Source of the DNA: an uncultured Clostridia bacterium
GTDB lineage: Bacteria > Bacillota > Clostridia > TANB77 > CAG-508
DNA: 8,224 nucleotides
Assembly: GCA_934162615.1 (NCBI GenBank)
Contig: CAKPJK010000045.1
Coordinates: 1-8,224 of the forward strand
Direction: 5' to 3'
Every line of letters starts with the position of its first letter. Positions within the stretch are counted from its first letter, which is position 1. A model generated the notes under the pieces. It saw only the letters and a list, made by a program, of their open reading frames with translations. It had not been told where the DNA came from and did no database searches. The position numbers and the translations under genes were made by a program. Below, in pieces: positions 1-5,579 of the stretch.

Positions 1-1
1 A

Positions 2-514
2 TTACCCAAAGAAATTGCTATATATAATACAGAATTAGAAAATGAAGAGGAAGACCTTACAATCATATACGGTACTGATAAACAAGGAAGAAAAAATGTT
101 TTATATTATTATCCATCACCAATATGGGGTGGATATACAAGACAACAAAGAATTTTGAACAGCAAAGGAGATGTAACAAATATGTTTAGAATAAGTGCTT
201 TTGATGATGGTAGAGTAGAAGACATAGATGACATAACTATTTCTTATACATATAACGAAGAAGGAAAGAAAATTTATTCATTAGTTGAAGGCTGGGTAAC
301 TGGAACTTTATATAATGAATATGATGAAAATGGAAAAATAGTTAAAACAACAGAGATACCTACTGGTATAACTGAACAAGATTGCAATATTATAGCTGCA
401 ATGAAAAGTGCAGTTGGGAAAACAATTGGAAATACAGATAATGCTCAGGCGGAAATTAATAAATTAATGAATAATGAAATTGAATTAGAAGGTGGAGAAA
501 AAGATGATAACTAA
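2..514 (+). CDS. 3' part of an unrecognised protein gene (5' end outside window)
   Basis: The frame is open from base 2 to the TAA at 512-514, giving at least 170 residues, so the gene starts before the window. An in-frame TTG at 155 has no convincing RBS and the frame upstream of it reads as sensible protein (for example GTDKQGRKNVLYYYPSP), so I do not treat it as the start. The visible protein is acidic and rich in Tyr, Gly and Asn. Stretches such as SYTYNEEGKKIYSL and YNEYDENGKIVKTTE look like short beta-strands with turns, and a helical, Gln/Asn-rich tail follows. No catalytic motif, membrane segment or known domain is recognised. Its last 11 bases overlap the next gene, which suggests one operon and coupled translation. 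Function unknown. Confidence 0.75.
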   Translation, partial: LPKEIAIYNTELENEEEDLTIIYGTDKQGRKNVLYYYPSPIWGGYTRQQRILNSKGDVTNMFRISAFDDGRVEDIDDITISYTYNEEGKKIYSLVEGWVTGTLYNEYDENGKIVKTTEIPTGITEQDCNIIAAMKSAVGKTIGNTDNAQAEINKLMNNEIELEGGEKDDN

Positions 515-836
515 ACAAGCATATTCAGAGGTTTATACTATTCTTAGTATGATGTCAGAAACACTTAAAAGCAGAATACCACAAAATGTTTTGATTGGAA
601 TTGATAATAAAAGAGATAAACAGAATACAATAAAGATCAACAATATAAAACAATTAAACATTTCAAAACAAGCTGAAGAAATTTTAGCTGTATTATATAA
701 GAACTATTTAGCAACCGACGATGAGAAGAAAATAATCAAAGCAAAAGAAAGGATTTTGTTTAAGAGAAAGCAAGAAGAATTAAGAAAAAAGTATAATCCA
801 GATAACATTTTTAAGAACAGAAAAAATAAAAACTAA
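504..836 (+). CDS. Small hypothetical protein, 110 aa
   Basis: I start this at ATG 504 because GGAG at 494-497 sits 6 bases ahead of it. An in-frame GTG at 492 has no spacing for that RBS. The start lies inside the end of the previous gene, a typical arrangement for coupled translation. The protein is predicted mostly helical: an N-terminal helix (MITKQAYSEVYTILSMM), a linker containing IPQNVLIGIDNKRD, a helix around residues 53-75 (QAEEILAVLYKNYLATDDEK), and a very basic Lys/Arg-rich tail. The layout is reminiscent of small uncharacterised proteins in Clostridia, but that is recollection, not a search. There is no signal peptide and no enzymatic motif. The basic tail could bind nucleic acid, which is inference. 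It is the last gene of its operon. Confidence 0.75.
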   Translation: MITKQAYSEVYTILSMMSETLKSRIPQNVLIGIDNKRDKQNTIKINNIKQLNISKQAEEILAVLYKNYLATDDEKKIIKAKERILFKRKQEELRKKYNPDNIFKNRKNKN

Positions 837-841
837 TATTT

Positions 842-874
842 AAAAATAGCACATTAAATTGTGCTATTTTTTTT
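842..874 (+). terminator. Rho-independent terminator of the first operon
   Basis: A perfect 12-bp stem, AAAAATAGCACA (842-853) with TGTGCTATTTTT (860-871), has a 6-base loop and runs into eight T (867-874). It lies 5 bases after the stop of the 110-aa gene and closes that operon before the insertion sequence. Confidence 0.9.
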
Positions 875-1022
875 CGAATATTTGAATATTTTCGCTAGTT
901 GAAACCATATGATTCCGTAAGCTTAAAATTTGTAATATAAATGTAACGACACGAAGTTAAGCCACTTTCAAGGTATAAAATAATTTAAAATTGAACAATT
1001 GAAAAAATTACGACAAAATAGC

Positions 1023-1050
1023 AAAATCGCTTGAAAAATCAAGCGATTTT
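1023..1050. other. Perfect hairpin upstream of the transposase promoter
   Basis: AAAATCGCTTG (1023-1033) and CAAGCGATTTT (1040-1050) form a perfect 11-bp stem with a 6-base loop, about 25 bases before the transposase -10 box. T-rich sequence follows on both strands. Hairpins placed here in insertion sequences commonly stop transcription entering from outside, which keeps transposase expression low. That role is inferred. Confidence 0.7.
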
Positions 1051-1071
1051 GTAGATTTTTCAACATACATT

Positions 1072-1080
1072 TGATATAAT
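1072..1080 (+). promoter_or_regulatory. Extended -10 promoter of the transposase gene
   Basis: TGATATAAT gives an exact TATAAT at 1075-1080 with the extended TG motif one base before it. No good -35 is present at the usual spacing, as expected when an extended -10 carries the promoter. Transcription would start near 1087, about 34 bases before the ATG at 1121. Confidence 0.65.
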
Positions 1081-1120
1081 GTAATTGCTTAAAAACATAC
1101 ACAAAGGAGTTGAAAAATCT

Positions 1121-2395
1121 ATGAATAATATATCACAAATTTCTGTATTTGACTATAGGGAAATTGAAATTTTAGGAGATTTAGAAAGAATAAAATTATT
1201 TTTTGAAAATTTAGATGACAAGGAATTGTGTGAAAGCCTTGAAAATGAAAGAAAAAATGGAAGAAATGATTATCCAGTAAGAGTAATGTTAAATTTAATA
1301 TATGCAATGAAAATTTTTGGACATAGAAGTGTAGAATCATTTAGAAGAGAATTATCAAGAAATTCGCAATTAAGAGCACTATGTGGATTAAGTGATGGAA
1401 AGTTTAAATTTCTAGGTGAAAGAAAGAACTTAGTTCCACCAGCACGTGTGTTTTCGGGTTTTATAAGAAAGTTAAAAAAACATGAAAATGAAATAAAAAA
1501 TATAAATGAAAAATTGATAAAATATATGTATGAAAATTTAGAAGATTTCGGTAAAGATTGTGCAATAGATGGAAAATTTTTAGATACATATGCCAATCAC
1601 TATAGTAAAGAAAAATGTGTAGATAATAGAGCAGAACATGATGCGACAAATTCTTGTAAAACATATTATATGAAAGATGGAACAACAAAAAAAGAATGGC
1701 ATTATGGTTTTAGAGCACATATAATATGCGATGCGAAATATGGATTACCAATAAAGTATAAATTAACACCAGCTAATAATTCGGAACAGACAGAATTAGA
1801 TAATCTTCTAAAAGAATTGGCATCAAATGATGATGAAAGATATAAATTTGAAAAAATGGAAAATCTTATGGGAGATGCGGGATATGATAACGGAAGAAGA
1901 AATAAGAAATTAAAAGAGGAATATAACATTAATCCAGTATTTGATATAAAACATATTTGGGATAAGGATGAAAAATACAAAGAGATAGATGATATGCCAA
2001 TAGCTTATAATGAAGATGGAGAGGTATTTTATATAGTAGATATAGATAACTATGAAAAAATGAAATATATGGGATATGATAAAGCAAATAATGCATTAAG
2101 ATATACAAGACAATCCACAGGAAGAAAAATATATAGAATACCATTATCAACAGATTATAGGATATTTGTACCAATAGCAAGAGATAGTAAAAAATTTAAA
2201 AATAAATATAAAATGAGAACAGAAGTTGAAAGACTAAATGGAAGATTAGATAGAGATTATATGTTTAATGATCATTTTATAAGAGGAAAAGAAAAGATGG
2301 AGTTGATGTTGGATTTAAGCTTTCTAGTTATGCTAACAATGGCTAAAGGTCACATAATAAATAAGCAGGGAAATATTAGGAGTTTAGTAGCTTAA
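1121..2395 (+). CDS. DDE transposase of the IS4/IS5-like superfamily
   Basis: The enzyme (424 aa) would cut and rejoin the ends of its insertion sequence. The ATG at 1121 is chosen because AAAGGAG (1103-1109) precedes it; the longer frame from TTG 1085 would start upstream of that RBS. The N-terminal part (about residues 45-110, with NDYPVRVMLNLIYAMK and RRELSRNSQLRALCG) resembles the helical N-terminal domain of many IS5/IS1182-type transposases. The catalytic triad is visible as D150 (AIDGKFLD), D252 (GDAGYD) and E370 (YKMRTEVERLNGRL), the last fitting the Y(2)R(3)E pattern of this superfamily. The insert between D252 and E370 is long and beta-rich. The frame is intact with no missing key residue, so it may be active. 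I am confident of the DDE assignment but not of the exact IS family. Confidence 0.92.
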   Translation: MNNISQISVFDYREIEILGDLERIKLFFENLDDKELCESLENERKNGRNDYPVRVMLNLIYAMKIFGHRSVESFRRELSRNSQLRALCGLSDGKFKFLGERKNLVPPARVFSGFIRKLKKHENEIKNINEKLIKYMYENLEDFGKDCAIDGKFLDTYANHYSKEKCVDNRAEHDATNSCKTYYMKDGTTKKEWHYGFRAHIICDAKYGLPIKYKLTPANNSEQTELDNLLKELASNDDERYKFEKMENLMGDAGYDNGRRNKKLKEEYNINPVFDIKHIWDKDEKYKEIDDMPIAYNEDGEVFYIVDIDNYEKMKYMGYDKANNALRYTRQSTGRKIYRIPLSTDYRIFVPIARDSKKFKNKYKMRTEVERLNGRLDRDYMFNDHFIRGKEKMELMLDLSFLVMLTMAKGHIINKQGNIRSLVA

Positions 2396-2420
2396 ATTTA
2401 AAAGTTGTCAAAATTGCTAC

Positions 2421-2442
2421 GGGTGTACTGCACCCATTTTTT
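2421..2442 (+). terminator. Short hairpin terminator after the transposase
   Basis: GGGTG (2421-2425) pairs with CACCC (2431-2435) across a 5-base loop, and ATTTTTT follows at 2436-2442. It starts 26 bases after the transposase stop. A further short stem, GCCT/AGGC (2443-2458), follows at once. The stem is short, so termination may be partial, backed up by the stronger hairpin at 2463. Confidence 0.55.
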
Positions 2443-2462
2443 GCCTAAAAATAAAGGCTTTT

Positions 2463-2512
2463 ACGTATGAAAAAATTTTTAAGTAATTTAAGTATTTTTT
2501 CATACGTTTTTT
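2463..2512 (+). terminator. Strong Rho-independent terminator
   Basis: A perfect 14-bp stem, ACGTATGAAAAAAT (2463-2476) with ATTTTTTCATACGT (2494-2507), is followed by six T ending at 2512. A T-run lies only on the plus-strand exit side, so it works in the plus direction. It isolates the transposase from the next cassette. Confidence 0.8.
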
Positions 2513-2586
2513 CTGTTTTATGTTAAAGTTTTCTGTTGCTATTTTTGAAAAATGGGCACAAACGAAAAAATACACACAATAGAAAT

Positions 2587-2615
2587 TTGCATTTTATGTA
2601 AAATAGTGGTATAAT
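2587..2615 (+). promoter_or_regulatory. Sigma-A type promoter of the 280-aa cassette gene
   Basis: TTGCAT (2587-2592), a 17-base spacer and TATAAT (2610-2615) make a near-consensus promoter, and TGG just before the -10 adds an extended -10. The start would be near 2622. The 5' UTR then holds a small stem-loop, TGACTT/AAGTCA (2628-2633 with 2640-2645), which could stabilise the mRNA 5' end. The leader is about 67 bases. Confidence 0.8.
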
Positions 2616-2688
2616 ATATATTGTAGATGACTTTTCTATAAGTCAGTACGCCATATTAATCAAAAATAAATTTAAGGAGGATACTACT

Positions 2689-3531
2689 ATGGCAAAGACT
2701 ACACGCGTTTATTTCGAGGGCATCTGGGAGCATAACAATATCTCCCGCATTTTCCGGACGATAGGCAACGATTCGATTCGCAACCTTTGGGTTGAGGGCT
2801 TTGAGGACGGCATCGTAACGGTTGACCCCGTTGCTGGTTGCAACATCAATACCTTTGCAGAAGCTGTTGCTGGCTGCTTCAACGATGATTCCAATTTCGG
2901 TACTGAGGTACTGAGGGCATACGACTGCGACGAGAATGCTACCTTTACTGGTATCAAATTCAAGTTCAATGACGTAACTCTTATCGTAACCAAAGAAAAC
3001 GCCGATGCAGACGGAATCTATAAGGAGTGGAATGCCGGTAGGGAAGCAAATGCAGAAAAGCACCGTCGCGAGAGAGAAGCTTGGCTCAAGACTCCTGAAG
3101 GTCAGGAATATCTTGCTCAGCAGAAAGCTGAAGAAGCTCGCAGAAAGGCTGTTGAGGCTGAGGTGCTTCACATCGACGAAACAGTCGAGATGGAATTCAA
3201 GGATGAAGAAGGCAAAAAGTCCTGGAATCAGATGGTGGAAGTCAACTCCAAAGATCCTTATGGCAATGGTGTCGTGAAATATGCTCGTCGCTGGGCGAAG
3301 TATATGCAGAAACTCATTGCTGAAGGCAAAACTGTCGTCGAAATCGCTGAAAAAGCGTCTCATGACTGCGACATTGAAGGTATTACCGGGTTCATGTACG
3401 GATGTGCAGTCAACGCTCTGGCCCAGTGCTGGAAGTACGGGGAGGAACTCCGCAAATGGCACAACAAGGATTATGGCTATGAAGGAGATGGCGTTGTAAA
3501 TCCTGCAGTGCTGACTGTCAATGTAGGTTAA
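2689..3531 (+). CDS. Unrecognised 280-aa protein, foreign high-GC cassette
   Basis: ATG 2689 follows an ideal AAGGAGG (2674-2680) at 8 bases. I do not recognise a named family with certainty; the C-terminal half (about residues 176-258, with YGNGVVKYARRWAKYMQKLI and GITGFMYGCAVNALAQCWKY) gives an impression of proteins carried by phages or conjugative elements of gut Clostridia, which needs a search. Residues 1-105 look like alternating beta-strands (RVYFEGIWEHNNISR). Residues 112-160 are a charged, Ala/Glu/Lys/Arg-rich helix, probably coiled coil. The C-terminal part is helical. There is no signal peptide or membrane segment, so it should be cytoplasmic. Codon choice (many CGC, CTG, GAG, AAC) and a GC content near half are sharply unlike all neighbours, pointing to recent transfer. 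It is monocistronic, with its own promoter and terminator. Confidence 0.88.
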   Translation: MAKTTRVYFEGIWEHNNISRIFRTIGNDSIRNLWVEGFEDGIVTVDPVAGCNINTFAEAVAGCFNDDSNFGTEVLRAYDCDENATFTGIKFKFNDVTLIVTKENADADGIYKEWNAGREANAEKHRREREAWLKTPEGQEYLAQQKAEEARRKAVEAEVLHIDETVEMEFKDEEGKKSWNQMVEVNSKDPYGNGVVKYARRWAKYMQKLIAEGKTVVEIAEKASHDCDIEGITGFMYGCAVNALAQCWKYGEELRKWHNKDYGYEGDGVVNPAVLTVNVG

Positions 3532-3540
3532 TACCTGCTT

Positions 3541-3585
3541 AAAAAGAAATTATTTTCTTTCCCTCGCAAGAGGTTTCTTTTTTTT
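3541..3585. terminator. Bidirectional terminator between the cassette and the mob remnant
   Basis: A core stem CCTC/GAGG with a GCAA tetraloop (3562-3573) sits inside an outer pairing of AAAAAGAAA (3541-3549) with TTTCTTTTT (3574-3582), ending in eight T at 3578-3585. On the minus strand the same structure exits into TTTCTTTTT. It can serve both the plus-strand cassette gene and the minus-strand mob remnant, which converge here. Confidence 0.75.
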
Positions 3586-3628
3586 ATTTATATAATCCAA
3601 ATTTTTTTTCTCTTTCTTCCTTATTCAT

Positions 3629-4239
3629 TTATTTTACTGGGTCAATTAAGGTATGTGTATCATTTTCAAATTTCTTAACTAATTCTTTTGAATCTCCAAA
3701 ATTAAACTTATCACAAATCCATTCTATAAATTTATCAATGGTTTTGTAAAATCTATCAATAATCTTATTTAAACGCTTATTTTCATTTTCTAAATGACTA
3801 ATTTCATTTTGAGAATCCCATTTTAAATCAAATTCCTTTTTTTATATTCTTTCTTTACATTTTCAACTTCTCTATGCAAAGCTCTGTTATCAGCCATAAT
3901 TCTATCTCTTTCTTTTTGATATTTTACAGCCTCATCAACAACTTTAGATTGTTTTGATAATTCCTTATTTAAAGAAAGATTTTCGTGATACAGTTCTTTA
4001 ATTAAGTCATCTTTAGGTTTTATAATCTTTTCTAGTATTTTTTCATCTCTCTTTATTGTAAATTTACCAATATCAGTTATATCTGGAGTTTCTGGTAATT
4101 CTAATTTCATTTCATTTAAAAGTTTTTTAGTATTATCATAATTTGTAATTTTCTTATATTCTTCAATGGTGTAATGTTTTCTTTCGATATCTTCTATAAA
4201 CATACCTCTTTCTAAATCAAAGCCTTTTGATTTTACATG
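3629..4239 (-). pseudogene. C-terminal remnant of a MobV (Pre/Mob) relaxase, frameshifted
   Basis: The minus strand encodes VKSKGFDLERG...ERKHYTIEEYKK, a landmark found near the middle of MobV plasmid mobilization/recombination proteins, followed by a long coiled-coil region and a typical Mob tail (FYKTIDKFIEWICDKF...LIDPVK). The N-terminal relaxase domain with its metal-binding and catalytic residues is absent: homology stops near 4239 and no start codon serves the rest. The frame also breaks at a run of seven A (3837-3843 on the plus strand). As it stands, the reading frame stops at 3823; one extra A would restore it through to the TAA at 3629. An intact MobV nicks oriT and initiates plasmid transfer. 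This copy cannot. It indicates that a mobilizable plasmid or element once occupied the site. Confidence 0.85.
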
Positions 4240-4278
4240 ATTAAAATATGTCAAAATAAAAAGAAAAGAGGATTTACA

Positions 4279-5022
4279 ATGTACATTATATTTACAGATG
4301 AATCTGGACAACCAGGTGGATTTGATATAGAAAAAAATCAATTAGTAGCTAACACAAGTAAATATTTTACTATAGGTGGCTTTATGATAGATGCAGATAA
4401 AATTATAGAAATAGAGAAAAAAGTAAAAGATGTAAAAATGAAATATGGGCTTGATCCACATCATGAAATAAAGTGGCATACAACATATTCAAAGGTAGGA
4501 TTAACATATGAACAAAATATTAAACTGAAGAATGAGATGTTAGGTATTATAAGTAATTACAAAAATTCCACTTTTGGAATTGTTATGGATAAAGAGAAAT
4601 GTTATAAAGAAAAATCATTTATAAACAATCATAATGATTTATATGCTGTTGCATTACACTTGCTAATGGAAAGATGTTGTATGGAAATTACTGGAAGAAA
4701 GGGTAGAAAAACTAAAATTCCAGCAATGATTATAGCAGATAGTAGAAAGAATAGTGCAAATAATAAATTAGATAAAGAGCTACAGACAGCATATTTAAGA
4801 GCTAAAAATATGGGAACACATTTTGTGGAATTTCCTAATTTTTGTGAGGCAATTGTGTTTGTAGATTCAGATTACTATTTAGGAGTACAGTTAGCAGACT
4901 TTTGTGCAGGAGCTATACATAGAAAATATGAAAATGAAGATGAAAGATTTTTTGAAAAAATAAAACCGGCAATAAGAAAATATAGAGGGAATATTTATGG
5001 TGCAGGAATAAAACTATATTAA
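4279..5022 (+). CDS. DUF3800 family protein (predicted RNase H-like fold)
   Basis: ATG 4279 is used because GAGG (4268-4271) lies 7 bases ahead and the family normally begins M-x-hydrophobic-DESG; the in-frame ATG at 4237 would add 14 residues read from mob-remnant DNA. The 247-aa protein begins MYIIFTDESG and has acidic residues at D7, E63 (HHEIKW), D154 (IIADSRK) and D207 (GVQLADFCAGAIHRK), the pattern of DUF3800, whose members are predicted RNase H-like nucleases often found on mobile DNA. The biochemical activity of the family is not established to my knowledge. It is cytoplasmic, intact and full length. It starts about 40 bases from where mobV homology ends, on the opposite strand. No clear promoter is visible upstream; its 3' UTR overlaps the antisense small RNA at 5026-5111. 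Confidence 0.88.
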   Translation: MYIIFTDESGQPGGFDIEKNQLVANTSKYFTIGGFMIDADKIIEIEKKVKDVKMKYGLDPHHEIKWHTTYSKVGLTYEQNIKLKNEMLGIISNYKNSTFGIVMDKEKCYKEKSFINNHNDLYAVALHLLMERCCMEITGRKGRKTKIPAMIIADSRKNSANNKLDKELQTAYLRAKNMGTHFVEFPNFCEAIVFVDSDYYLGVQLADFCAGAIHRKYENEDERFFEKIKPAIRKYRGNIYGAGIKLY

Positions 5023-5025
5023 AAT

Positions 5026-5111
5026 AAAAAAAGTAAGCGACGGGATTAGAAATCTAATCCAACACACCATTTGCGTTTGTCGGTGCTTCATCGCTTACAT
5101 TTGTGATCTGT
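5026..5111 (-). ncRNA. Candidate small RNA, about 86 nt, three-way junction
   Basis: Transcribed leftwards from about 5111 to the T7 run at 5032-5026. A closing stem P1 (5091-5098 with 5033-5040, GTAAGCGA/TCGCTTAC, 8 bp perfect) encloses two hairpins. P3 is CACC/GGTG (5082-5085 with 5065-5068) with a 13-nt loop ACAAACGCAAAT preceded by G. P2 is GGATTAG/CTAATCC (5054-5060 with 5043-5049) with a 4-nt loop. P1 runs directly into seven U, so the closing stem doubles as terminator. A 13-nt single-stranded leader precedes P1. No open reading frame or RBS of note is present. It is antisense to the DUF3800 3' UTR. I do not recognise it as a known riboswitch or RNA class. Promoter, fold and terminator are seen in sequence; expression and role are inferred. 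Confidence 0.65.
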
Positions 5112-5133
5112 AATTAAATTATACAGTTTTTTT
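5108..5133 (+). terminator. Terminator of the DUF3800 gene
   Basis: CTGTA (5108-5112) pairs with TACAG (5122-5126) and is followed by seven T (5127-5133), about 85 bases after the DUF3800 stop. The stem is short. It overlaps the start site, -10 and spacer of the minus-strand small-RNA promoter, so DUF3800 mRNA would cover the entire complement of the small RNA. Confidence 0.5.
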
Positions 5134-5146
5134 GAACATTTGTCAA
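5118..5146 (-). promoter_or_regulatory. Consensus sigma-A promoter of the small RNA
   Basis: On the minus strand TTGACA (5146-5141), exactly 17 bases, then TATAAT (5123-5118): both boxes are perfect matches to consensus, the best promoter in the window. The expected start is the A near 5111. Such strength with no coding region downstream supports a dedicated RNA gene. Confidence 0.8.
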
Positions 5147-5154
5147 CAAATGTT
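5135..5154. promoter_or_regulatory. Palindromic operator candidate over the small-RNA -35 box
   Basis: AACATTTGTCAACAAATGTT is a perfect inverted repeat with 9-bp arms and a 2-base centre, lying symmetrically on the TTGACA -35 (5141-5146). A dimeric repressor bound here would block the promoter. No repressor gene is identified in the window, so control is inferred from position only. Confidence 0.5.
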
Positions 5155-5290
5155 ATAAATATTTTATGCAGATTTTTTTATAATATGCAGGTTGTTGATT
5201 GTATCTAATATAGGCTACAGTGTCAATTGAATTGAGTTGGACTTATTTTTTTATATTGAAATTATAATTTTTTATGGTAGAATGTTTAGT

Positions 5291-5389
5291 AAGTTATGGC
5301 ACTTTTTGCTAAAAAAATAGTTAACTAAAACAGTTAACTATAGTAGCTTAAAGTGCTCTTTCTATTTTGTCGAAAAAGTGGTATAACTT
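5291..5389. repeat. 99-bp miniature inverted-repeat element
   Basis: AAGTTATGGCACTTTTT (5291-5307) and AAAAAGTGGTATAACTT (5373-5389) are inverted repeats matching at 15 of 17 positions. Inside lies a perfect 10-bp hairpin, ATAGTTAACT/AGTTAACTAT (5317-5326, 5332-5341), and GCACTTTTTGCTA (5299-5311) can alternatively pair with TAGCTTAAAGTGC (5344-5356). It has no coding capacity. The right end, CTATTTTGTCG then AAAGTGG..TAACTT, matches in order and inverted orientation the left side of the insertion sequence (1021 back to 954), suggesting it could be mobilised by that or a related transposase. No sure target duplication is visible. Confidence 0.5.
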
Positions 5390-5579
5390 TATTGTACCTA
5401 ATTTAGGACTGCAGGGGAAAGTATTCAAACATCTTTCTCATTTTTGCATCCAATTTTATTGCAAAACTATAAATTTAGAAAATATCATCACAAATTTTCA
5501 ACCAATAAATGATTTTTGAGCATAGTGCCCCTTACCCCATAAAATAAGCCTTATGGAGCTATTTAAAATATATTAAAAT
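5390..5579. other. Non-coding stretch downstream of the IS91-like transposase
   Basis: No gene is seen here. It holds small symmetric motifs: CCTAA/TTAGG (5397-5407), TTTTGCA/TGCAAAA (5442-5448 with 5460-5466), and, read on the minus strand just after the transposase stop, a CCATAA/TTATGG stem without a T-run. In IS91-like elements the origin end lies 3' of the transposase gene, so the origin terminus is expected in this stretch, but I cannot place it. Confidence 0.4.

Larger units (their letters stand above)
954..2564 (+). mobile_element. Insertion sequence with one DDE transposase gene; ends approximate
   Basis: The element holds a single intact transposase gene (1121-2395) flanked by hairpins. 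The ends are uncertain. On the left, AAGTTAAGCCACTTT (954-968) and CGACAAAATAG (1011-1021) match, in the same order, a terminal repeat of the miniature element at 5291-5389. On the right, the sequence at 2539-2564, read inwards, shows a weaker GTT..GCC..TTT..CAA likeness to the left end. I see no convincing target-site duplication. The region 875-953 just outside the proposed left end has no gene or clear signal. The transposase core and hairpins (1023-2442) are certain to belong together; the outer limits are inference. Confidence 0.4.

Noticed and set aside
1119..2180. Several minus-strand open frames opposite the transposase gene
   Set aside because: They are low-complexity, Phe/Leu/Tyr-rich translations of the complement of a clear DDE transposase, with no RBS.
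2656..3462. A 268-codon minus-strand frame opposite the cassette gene
   Set aside because: The plus-strand gene has a consensus promoter, ideal RBS and terminator; the reverse frame has no RBS and is explained by the higher GC of the gene. The same applies to two shorter plus frames at 3005-3277 and 3281-3499.
4237..4341. Minus-strand N-terminal extension of the mob frame and plus-strand ATG 4237 for DUF3800
   Set aside because: The first is the complement of the DUF3800 start; the second reads mob-remnant DNA and lacks the RBS that serves ATG 4279.
5033..5098. GTAAGCGA/TCGCTTAC as IS66-type ends of a tiny MITE
   Set aside because: IS66 ends often start GTAA, but no 8-base duplication flanks the pair, and the dedicated promoter and U7 run fit an RNA gene better.
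5033..5098. MobV oriT, single-strand origin, or known riboswitch
   Set aside because: The sequence lacks the pMV158-type oriT core as I remember it, and no riboswitch consensus I know fits. A riboswitch would also need a downstream gene on the minus strand, and the RNA ends in its own terminator.
5256..5283. Possible plus-strand promoter TTGAAA-16-TAGAAT leading into the 5299-5356 hairpin
   Set aside because: The boxes are moderate, the spacer short and the hairpin lacks a good T-run; the region is better explained by the miniature element.
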